Assembly (NCBI GenBank): GCA_913052545.1
Contig: CAJXEF010000149.1
Location: 1 to 5,311, forward strand
Length of the DNA: 5,311 nt
Reading direction: 5' to 3'
Origin: an uncultured Chloroflexota bacterium
GTDB lineage: Bacteria > Chloroflexota > Dehalococcoidia > UBA3495
Below the pieces are notes generated by a model. The model worked only from the letters and a program-made list of their open reading frames with translations. It ran no database searches and was not told where the DNA came from. Below, in pieces: positions 1-4,789 of the stretch (position 1 is the stretch's first letter; every line of letters begins with the position of its first letter). A program made the position numbers and the translations under genes.

Positions 1-51
1 TGGGAAAAGACTGACAAAGCGTCTGTCTTGCGTAGCGAGGCTGGGCTTTAA
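1..51 (+). other. Possible 3' end of an unidentified upstream plus-strand gene
   Basis: Reading from base 1, one plus-strand frame is open for 16 codons (WEKTDKASVLRSEAGL) and stops at TAA 49-51. A second frame is also open, to TAA 56-58, so the frame cannot be chosen. The only support for a gene ending here is the plus-strand terminator-like hairpin at 105-167. The short peptide matches no family I recognise. An imperfect hairpin (7-15 with 21-29, one mismatch, 5-base loop) falls inside this stretch, so it could instead be the end of a structured RNA or part of a leader for the next gene. Confidence is low. Confidence 0.2.
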
Positions 52-54
52 TAT

Positions 55-78
55 ATAACATAGCAACTAGAATGTTAT
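55..78. repeat. 7-bp inverted repeat overlapping a TATAAC box
   Basis: ATAACAT (55-61) and ATGTTAT (72-78) are perfect reverse complements separated by 10 bases. A second, overlapping pair, CTAGA (67-71) and TCTAG (78-82), shares part of the same DNA. TATAAC at 54-59 resembles a sigma-70 type -10 element with five of six matches, but no good -35 element lies at the right distance. The arrangement could be an operator or a leader hairpin for the phosphoglucomutase gene, or chance in AT-rich DNA. Confidence 0.25.
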
Positions 79-96
79 CTAGCATCAAACAAATTG

Positions 97-102
97 GATA
101 AT
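97..102 (+). promoter_or_regulatory. Candidate -10 element (GATAAT) upstream of the phosphoglucomutase gene
   Basis: GATAAT matches the TATAAT consensus at five of six bases. No convincing -35 element is seen 16-18 bases upstream. Transcription from here would begin near base 109, inside the left arm of the adjacent hairpin. That would remove its lowest base pairs and probably weaken it as a terminator, so this placement could give the gene its own transcript free of the upstream terminator. This is inference from spacing only. Confidence 0.2.
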
Positions 103-104
103 AG

Positions 105-167
105 AACCTCGTTTCTTAATCATTGGTTCCTAACGGTAATGATAAGATTAAGAAACGAGGTTTTTTT
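105..167 (+). terminator. Rho-independent terminator or attenuator abutting the phosphoglucomutase RBS
   Basis: Bases 105-121 and 146-162 are perfect reverse complements (17 bp). A G-T wobble and an A-T pair can be added at the base (104/163 and 103/164). The intervening loop is 24 bases, and seven T residues run from 161 to 167. This is the form of an intrinsic terminator for plus-strand transcripts; the opposite strand has no T-run, so it is one-directional. It ends one base before the GGAG ribosome binding site (168-171), leaving no room for a promoter between terminator and gene. It either ends an upstream gene, with the next transcript starting inside or just before the hairpin, or acts as an attenuator in the leader. 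Confidence 0.8.
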
Positions 168-176
168 GGAGTAACC

Positions 177-1592
177 ATGGAAACCAAAATCAGATTTGGA
201 ACCGATGGATGGAGAGGCTTAATTGCCCATGATTTCACATTTGACAATGTTTCTCGGTGTGCCCAGGGTGTATGTGATTATCTAAACCAGAAATGCTCTT
301 CCAGAGCTTCTTTGGTTGTAGGGTATGATACTAGGTTTCTTTCCAAAGAGTTTGCCGAAACAGTTGCAAAAGTGGGTGCTGCTAACGGGTTGCAAATATA
401 TTTGTCAACCGAGCCATTGCCCACCCCTGTCCTAAGCTTTAACGTCTTAGAGAAAGGGTCAGATGGAGCAATAATTATCACTGCTAGCCATAATCCGGGA
501 AATTGGAATGGATTCAAATACAAACCGGAATATGGAGGAAGTGCAACTCAGGAGATAACTGACAGTTTAGAATATTTCATAGAACAATCAGGTCTACCTA
601 AGAGTCTGTCTTTAGAGCAGAGTATAAATGAGGGTTTGATCGCCTATGACGACCCAACTCCGGCGTATATAAAGAAAATAGAGTCATTAATCGATTTAGA
701 TTTAATCCGACAATCGGGATTATATGTGGTGGTAGATGCGATGTTTGGAGCAGGAGCTGGATTCTTTTCAAAGCTTCTGGACGGGGGTACCACCATAATT
801 AAAGAAATTAACGACTATGTCAATCCAGCCTTTCCTGGTATGGAGCAGCCCGAACCAATCGATCGCAATCTAACTGCGTTATCGAGGTCCTTGCAGAAAC
901 GATCCTGCTCTGTTGGTTTGGCGTTAGATGGAGATGCTGATAGGCTCGGGGTGATGGATGAATATGGATCATTCATTAGCACGTTGGAGGTGTTCTCTCT
1001 ATTAGCTTTGTACTTACTTGAGGAAAAAGGGTTGAGAGGTGATTTGGTAAAGGGAGTTACCTCTTCAATCATGTTAAACAAATTAGCTCAAGAATTTGGT
1101 GTTGGAATCCACGAAATGAGAGTCGGATTTAAGTATATTGGCCCTAAGATGTCAGAGGTAAATGGGTTGATTGCTGGCGAGGAAAGTGGTGGATTTGCAT
1201 TTAAGGGCCACATCCCTGAGAGAGATGGTGTTCTTAGTGGTCTCTACCTTTTGGAATATATGGCTAAAACAGGCAGAACTCCTTCTCAACTAATAGATGG
1301 CCTTTTTAATAAAGTCGGATTTCACTATTACCACCGGAGAGATATTAATTTCGACAACAGCGCAAGAGGACAAATAGAAGATAGGTTATCTACAATAGAA
1401 TCAATTGATTTGGGTGAGGGGTCGATTATCTCTTCAGATTCCATTGATGGCAAGAGGTTGATCTTTTCGGATGGATGGCTCGCTTCACGATTTTCAGGTA
1501 CCGAGCCGTTATTGAGGATTTATTGCGAATCAAGTACCGAAGAAAAGGTTAATCGATTGCTTGATGCAGCTCAATCCTATCTTGGTGTTTAA
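177..1592 (+). CDS. Phosphoglucomutase/phosphomannomutase family protein
   Basis: This 471-residue protein belongs to the alpha-D-phosphohexomutase superfamily, cytoplasmic enzymes that interconvert hexose 1-phosphates and 6-phosphates. All four hallmark regions are present: an N-terminal FGTDGWRG (7-14), the active-site TASHNP (102-107) with phosphorylated Ser104, the metal-binding loop DGDADR (251-256), the sugar-binding loop GEESGG (334-339), and the phosphate-binding RFSGTEP (438-444). VGFKYIG (316-322) is also typical. Length fits the family's usual 450-480 residues, and the gene looks intact. A GEES-type sugar loop is usual in glucose-preferring members, whereas GEMS is usual in PMM/PGM and GlmM types, so glucose 1-phosphate is the likeliest substrate, feeding glycogen or nucleotide-sugar synthesis. 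Substrate is inferred, so I give no symbol. ATG 177 is chosen because GGAG (168-171) lies 5 bases upstream and the protein begins directly at the conserved fold. The in-frame TTG at 123 lies inside the terminator loop and would add 18 non-conserved residues. Confidence 0.93.
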   Translation: METKIRFGTDGWRGLIAHDFTFDNVSRCAQGVCDYLNQKCSSRASLVVGYDTRFLSKEFAETVAKVGAANGLQIYLSTEPLPTPVLSFNVLEKGSDGAIIITASHNPGNWNGFKYKPEYGGSATQEITDSLEYFIEQSGLPKSLSLEQSINEGLIAYDDPTPAYIKKIESLIDLDLIRQSGLYVVVDAMFGAGAGFFSKLLDGGTTIIKEINDYVNPAFPGMEQPEPIDRNLTALSRSLQKRSCSVGLALDGDADRLGVMDEYGSFISTLEVFSLLALYLLEEKGLRGDLVKGVTSSIMLNKLAQEFGVGIHEMRVGFKYIGPKMSEVNGLIAGEESGGFAFKGHIPERDGVLSGLYLLEYMAKTGRTPSQLIDGLFNKVGFHYYHRRDINFDNSARGQIEDRLSTIESIDLGEGSIISSDSIDGKRLIFSDGWLASRFSGTEPLLRIYCESSTEEKVNRLLDAAQSYLGV

Positions 1593-1624
1593 TCGGTAAA
1601 TTATTTGTTATCTATAGACTCGTC

Positions 1625-1653
1625 TTGAACCAAGTGTATAAGTTAACTACACT
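1625..1653 (+). promoter_or_regulatory. Candidate sigma-70 type promoter for the ccdA-like gene
   Basis: TTGAAC (1625-1630) and TACACT (1648-1653) are separated by 17 bases, and each matches four of six consensus positions. Transcription would start near 1660, giving a leader of about 64 bases before ATG 1724. The match is only moderate. The region also forms a hairpin (1629-1656), so the alternative is read-through from the phosphoglucomutase gene. Confidence 0.25.
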
Positions 1654-1673
1654 GGTACTCTCTAACTTTTTAT
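1629..1673 (+). terminator. Weak hairpin plus T-rich stretch after the phosphoglucomutase gene
   Basis: ACCA-A-GTGTA (1629-1638, with one bulged A) can pair with TACACTGGT (1648-1656) around a 9-base loop. A T-rich stretch (1667-1673) follows, but only after a 10-base spacer that intrinsic terminators do not normally have. It may be a poor terminator or no terminator. No better candidate lies between the stop codon at 1592 and the next gene, so read-through into the ccdA-like gene is possible. Confidence 0.2.
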
Positions 1674-1723
1674 TCTGGGTTACAACCAGATAGCCTCTAA
1701 CATTATGGTTGCAAGATTGTTAC

Positions 1724-2638
1724 ATGAAAGTTTCTAGGAGTTTCGCTAAGGGATTAAGTTGTATTTCTGAAGTTCAGAGAATAATCCTTTTCGTTTTCTT
1801 GTTATCTAGCACTTTCATAATTTTGTTAGTTTGGGCGTACTTGTTTCAAAACACTCCGGGATTAAGCAATATTAACCAGTTTGTTGAAGTCATATCTGGA
1901 CGTTCCGGTGGATGGTTGGGACAGGTCGGCTTATTGTTACCATTGGGATTCGCTTTTGGAGCTGGAATGGCCTCTGCTGTAAATCCCTGTGGATTCCCAA
2001 TGCTACCGGCGTACATGACAATGTATATCGGCTCAGAAGAGCCTCTTTCGGGAAACGATAATCCAACGAGACAACTAATTCGAGCTCTGTACGTTGGAGC
2101 TATGGTTACGATTGGATTGGGGTTATTGTTCGGGTCAGCAGGCATCCTGCTCGCACTCGGCACTAGAGTACTATTACTAGAGTTAATTCCATTCCTAGGA
2201 GTGACTATTGGGGTGTTATTAATAATCCTGGGTTTATGGATTATATGCGGGTTGAAATTTTATGCTGGATTTGCGGCCCGAATAGGAGCTCATATTGGTG
2301 ATCCCAAGAATGTCAACGCCAAAGGATATTTTTTATTCGGAATCAGCTATGGTGTTGCTTCCCTTAGTTGCACGTTTCCGATATTTTTAACTGTGGTTGG
2401 CACTTCAGTCACTTTAGGAGATTTTATATATTCCGTCTTGCAATTTGTGTTATTTTCATTAGGAATTGGTCTGGTAATAATATCGTTGACTATCAGTATG
2501 GCTATTTTTCGTCATGGAATTATCCGTTGGTGTAGAAATATTATTCCAGTTATCCAGCCTATATGTGCATGCTCGATGGTTTTAGCTGGGGTATACATAG
2601 TGTTCTACTGGATTACGGTAGGAGGTTTATTTCACTAA
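1724..2638 (+). CDS. CcdA/DsbD-type cytochrome c biogenesis transmembrane protein
   Basis: This 304-residue, strongly hydrophobic protein resembles the CcdA/DsbD transmembrane family, which carries electrons from cytoplasmic thioredoxin across the membrane to reduce extracytoplasmic disulfides, classically for cytochrome c maturation. By eye there is an extra N-terminal helix (about 19-42) and then six core helices (about 66-90, 118-145, 150-177, 201-226, 234-262, 273-299). The two expected redox cysteines are Cys89 in NPCGFPMLP and Cys216 in SLSCTFP. Further cysteines are at 13, 175, 270, 281 and 283, the last two forming a CAC motif in the final helix. No thioredoxin domain is fused, and no cytochrome or thioredoxin gene is adjacent, so the partner is unknown. 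The start is uncertain: ATG 1724 has no clear ribosome binding site, and an in-frame TTG at 1709 would add five residues. The gene stands alone between the phosphoglucomutase gene and a convergent ribosomal operon. Family membership is solid; the exact role is inferred. Confidence 0.87.
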   Translation: MKVSRSFAKGLSCISEVQRIILFVFLLSSTFIILLVWAYLFQNTPGLSNINQFVEVISGRSGGWLGQVGLLLPLGFAFGAGMASAVNPCGFPMLPAYMTMYIGSEEPLSGNDNPTRQLIRALYVGAMVTIGLGLLFGSAGILLALGTRVLLLELIPFLGVTIGVLLIILGLWIICGLKFYAGFAARIGAHIGDPKNVNAKGYFLFGISYGVASLSCTFPIFLTVVGTSVTLGDFIYSVLQFVLFSLGIGLVIISLTISMAIFRHGIIRWCRNIIPVIQPICACSMVLAGVYIVFYWITVGGLFH

Positions 2639-2698
2639 CCCAAAACTAATCAGAGGCACCTAGAGAAAGGCGCCTCTGATTAGTTTTAGCTCGGGTTA
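2636..2698. terminator. Bidirectional terminator between convergent ccdA-like gene and rpsI
   Basis: Bases 2642-2657 and 2672-2687 form a perfect 16-bp stem starting with AAAA and ending with TTTT, so both strands give a hairpin ending in U residues. Inside the 14-base loop, CCT (2659-2661) and AGG (2668-2670) can pair after one A-C mismatch, leaving a 6-base loop. An outer stem, TAACCC (2636-2641) with GGGTTA (2693-2698), stacks directly on the 5' arm and is offset by a 5-base AGCTC insertion on the 3' side. The outer stem includes the TAA stop of the ccdA-like gene. A further T5 run (2708-2712) follows on the plus strand. The location between convergent genes supports a shared terminator. 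Confidence 0.85.
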
Positions 2699-2722
2699 AT
2701 GGGAGTGTTTTTATGGGATATC

Positions 2723-3133
2723 TTATCGCTTGGTATATTGAGGTGCTCTACGAGCTCGTTTAAGACCGTATTTTTTACTCTCTTTTATACGGGAATCTCG
2801 GGTAATTAATCCCTCCCGTCTTAGGGTAGGTTTTAAGCTTTCATCGTATACCACCAGTGCGCGGGCTATGCCATGTCGTATGGCTTGCGCTTGGCCGTGA
2901 ACACCGCCTCCTATGACCTTGGCTACTACTCGGAACTTGTTTTCGGTGTCAGTAGCCCGAAATGGCTCGTTAATTTCTGATTGCCACGGAACCCAGTTAA
3001 AAAAGTCCTCCATGGTTTTGCCGTTTACTATGGTTGGGCCACCATCATCTAAATAGAGACGGACTTTTGCAATCGCACATTTTCTTTTACCTGTACCGTA
3101 ATAATAATGTTGTTGAGAGTCAGCTTGTACCAA
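2723..3133 (-). CDS. rpsI: 30S ribosomal protein S9
   Basis: This 136-residue protein is small-subunit ribosomal protein uS9, whose C-terminal tail reaches the P-site tRNA. The sequence shows the family start YYGTGKRKCAIAKVRL (residues 11-26), the central GGGVHGQAQAIRHGIARAL, and the invariant basic end RRAPQYTKR. The length is close to the usual 130 residues. The start codon is TTG (3133-3131): the mRNA has AGGGAG five bases upstream, no ATG or GTG lies between it and the conserved region, and the N-terminus has the normal length. The binding site overlaps the TAG stop of rplM, and only 9 bases separate the two genes, so they are surely co-transcribed and probably translationally coupled. 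It is the last gene of the operon and ends 24 bases before the convergent terminator. Confidence 0.97.
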   Translation of the reverse strand: MVQADSQQHYYYGTGKRKCAIAKVRLYLDDGGPTIVNGKTMEDFFNWVPWQSEINEPFRATDTENKFRVVAKVIGGGVHGQAQAIRHGIARALVVYDESLKPTLRREGLITRDSRIKESKKYGLKRARRAPQYTKR

Positions 3134-3142
3134 ATCTTCTCC

Positions 3143-3589
3143 CTACTCTTTTTCTTCTATAGGATTGTTACCGGTTTGAGCCTGGTGGGAATGAGTTCCT
3201 CTTGGATATACTTTGAGCCGTCTTAACATTTGTCTACCGCGATTATTATGCGGTAACATCCCTTTGACAGCTAATTCTATCACTTTTTCGGGGTTTTTCT
3301 CTTGCATTTCTTTAAGGGTCATGCTCTTTAGGTTCCCTACGTACCCGCTATGGCGGTAGTAGATCTTTTGTAATGACTTTTTTCCAGTAGTCATTACCGC
3401 TGCAGCGTTAAGGACGACGACATGGTCGCCAGTTATCATGTGTGGTGTATACGTTGGTTTGTCTTTGCCTTGTAACGCAACGGCTATGTCTCTGGCCAAC
3501 CGCCCCAATGGTCTTCCTGTTGCGTCTATGACACGCCAAGCGTCGGGAATTTCATTTGGTTTGGGGAAATAAGTACTAGTACGTTTCAT
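3143..3589 (-). CDS. rplM: 50S ribosomal protein L13
   Basis: This 148-residue protein is uL13, an early-assembling large-subunit protein that binds 23S rRNA. Visible family motifs are WRVIDATGRPLGRLA (about 19-33), TGDHVVVLNA (about 53-62), YYRHSGYVGNLKS (about 77-89), AVKGMLPHNNRGRQMLRRLKV (starting about 108) and THSHQAQ near the end. Length compares with 142 in Escherichia coli. ATG 3589-3587 is preceded in the mRNA by AAAGG six bases away. The first 14 bases overlap the 3' end of truA in a different frame, which suggests translational coupling. rplM-rpsI is a near-universal bacterial pair. An EEKE tail ends the protein. Confidence 0.97.
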   Translation of the reverse strand: MKRTSTYFPKPNEIPDAWRVIDATGRPLGRLARDIAVALQGKDKPTYTPHMITGDHVVVLNAAAVMTTGKKSLQKIYYRHSGYVGNLKSMTLKEMQEKNPEKVIELAVKGMLPHNNRGRQMLRRLKVYPRGTHSHQAQTGNNPIEEKE

Positions 3590-4358
3590 GTTCAGCCTTT
3601 TGCCAAGTATCGGGATATGTTACTTTCATGAGGCAAAGACCCTTAGCTGGCAAGCTAGGCGGTTTCCACCCTAACGGAAAGCCTGCGACTAAGGCGTCTC
3701 TGAGTATATTTTTAGTCCATTTGCCTTTACCGATGTTAACCAATATCGAGTTTACTCTCCTGATTTGATGCCTTAGGAACCCGTTAGCCTCGCTCTCAAT
3801 AATTATAGTCTCTTGTTCCCGCCATATCTCCCAACGGGTTACAGTGCGAATCGTATTTATCTCTTTCGGGTAGTTCGCTGCAATATGACGGAAATCTCGA
3901 CTACCTATCAGTTCTTTTGCAGCTTCACGCATTATATCAATATCTAAGAATTCTTTTATCCAATGATGGGTCAACCGCTTGAGAGGAGATGGCATCTGTA
4001 GATTGAGTATGTTGAACCTATAGATCCTTGTTAATGCGTTTCTTCGTGCATTAAATTCTTCAGGTACGTCATTAGCGGATTGTATCCCTATGTCGTTAGG
4101 TAGGTAAAAATTCAATCCTTTGACGAATTGGTCGGTTGAAAGATTGGAGTGAACTTTAAAATCAACCACCTGACCTAAAGCATGGGCACCTGAATCTGTA
4201 CGACTTGCTCCTCTAACTCTAATAGATTCTTGTGTTAAACTCTCAAGTGCTTTTTCTAACTCTCCTTGAATGGTAGGTTGGCTACTTTGTAATTGGAACC
4301 CTTGATAATTAGTCCCGTCATATTCAATAGTAAGGGCAAGTCTACGGCTTAACTTCAT
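3576..4358 (-). CDS. truA: tRNA pseudouridine(38-40) synthase TruA
   Basis: This 260-residue protein is the TruA enzyme, which converts uridines 38-40 in the anticodon arm of many tRNAs to pseudouridine. The N-terminal LALTIEYDGTNYQGFQ (8-23) is the family signature. The catalytic aspartate is Asp55 in GASRTDSGAHA (50-60). The second domain carries FNARRNALTRIYRF (about 102-115) with the conserved tyrosine, and later GFLRHQIRRVNSIL (about 193-206). The length fits the usual 245-270. The start at ATG 4358-4356 agrees with homologous N-termini, but no Shine-Dalgarno sequence is visible. The gene lies 75 bases after rplQ and overlaps rplM by 14 bases. An rplQ-truA-rplM-rpsI order is common in Firmicutes and Chloroflexota. 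Confidence 0.96.
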   Translation of the reverse strand: MKLSRRLALTIEYDGTNYQGFQLQSSQPTIQGELEKALESLTQESIRVRGASRTDSGAHALGQVVDFKVHSNLSTDQFVKGLNFYLPNDIGIQSANDVPEEFNARRNALTRIYRFNILNLQMPSPLKRLTHHWIKEFLDIDIMREAAKELIGSRDFRHIAANYPKEINTIRTVTRWEIWREQETIIIESEANGFLRHQIRRVNSILVNIGKGKWTKNILRDALVAGFPLGWKPPSLPAKGLCLMKVTYPDTWQKAEHETY

Positions 4359-4381
4359 CTATTTACTTGCTAAGTTTATAG
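4359..4381 (-). promoter_or_regulatory. AT-rich truA leader: possible hairpin and TATAAA box
   Basis: On the minus strand, the 23 bases just before the truA ATG can fold as CTAT-AA-ACTT-AGC-AAGT-AA-ATAG: two 4-bp helices separated by a symmetric A/A internal loop and capped by AGC. TATAAA (4380-4375) also resembles a -10 element and would start an mRNA about 10 bases before ATG, but no good -35 element is seen. No ribosome binding site is present in this leader. The structure is thermodynamically weak and may be chance. Confidence 0.22.
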
Positions 4382-4433
4382 TAGGTAACGGATTTTTAAC
4401 GTCTCATATTTTAAGCTTACAATTGATTTGTTA

Positions 4434-4787
4434 TCAAACTAACTCTATTACCGCCATCGAAGCACCGTCGCCTTGGCGGGGTCCAAGCTTAACTACTCGC
4501 GTGTATCCTCCGGGCCTTTCGGCGTATCGTGGAGCCAGTTCGTCGAAAACTTTTTTCACTATTTGTTTGTTCGGTAGTTGGCTGAGGGCTAATCTACGAT
4601 GATGTAATGTGCCTTTTTTACCATGAGTAATTAATTTTTCTGCTACTATCCTGGTTTCTTTAGCCTTTGCTAGAGTGGTTGTTATTTTCTCGTGTTTTAT
4701 AAGGTCTGCCGTAAGGCCCCTCATTAAAGCCTTCCGATGGTCTTTGTAACGACTTAAGTTACGTCCTGCGACGCGATGAGATGCCAT
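4434..4787 (-). CDS. rplQ: 50S ribosomal protein L17
   Basis: This 117-residue protein is bL17, a bacterial large-subunit protein located near the peptide exit tunnel. The sequence begins with SHRVAGRNLSR followed by DHRKALMRGL (about 17-26), then the conserved ITTTLAKAKETR (about 35-46), LAPRYAERPGGYTRVVKLGPR (starting about 84) and the end GDGASMAVIELV. Length matches the 115-130 typical of short L17 forms. ATG 4787-4785 follows the rpoA stop by only 2 bases. Its ribosome binding site, AAGGGG, lies inside the last codons of rpoA, so translation of the two is likely coupled. rpoA-rplQ is the standard order in bacteria. Confidence 0.97.
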   Translation of the reverse strand: MASHRVAGRNLSRYKDHRKALMRGLTADLIKHEKITTTLAKAKETRIVAEKLITHGKKGTLHHRRLALSQLPNKQIVKKVFDELAPRYAERPGGYTRVVKLGPRQGDGASMAVIELV

Positions 4788-4789
4788 GG

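Noticed and set aside
1..104. Possible 3' end of a structural RNA (RNase P RNA, tmRNA or similar)
   Set aside because: An imperfect hairpin (7-29) and the later terminator suggested it, but none of the conserved terminal motifs of those RNAs could be recognised in so short a stretch.
123..176. Upstream TTG start adding 18 residues to the phosphoglucomutase
   Set aside because: The TTG lies inside the terminator loop, the added residues are encoded by the hairpin arm and T-run, no ribosome binding site precedes it, and ATG 177 has GGAG at good spacing directly before the conserved N-terminus.
278..523. Minus-strand open frame of 81 codons inside the phosphoglucomutase gene
   Set aside because: It is antisense to the catalytic TASHNP region and has no recognisable domain; it is a shadow of the real gene.
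815..1081. Minus-strand open frame of 88 codons inside the phosphoglucomutase gene
   Set aside because: It lies opposite the conserved metal-binding loop region and shows no protein family features.
1683..1711. CAACCA/TGGTTG inverted repeat just before the ccdA-like start
   Set aside because: Only 6 bp with a 17-base loop; this is expected by chance and has no other support as a regulatory element.
1846..2163. Minus-strand open frame of 105 codons inside the ccdA-like gene
   Set aside because: It is antisense to the NPC motif helices, and its Pro/Asn-rich composition is what reverse-reading a membrane protein gives.
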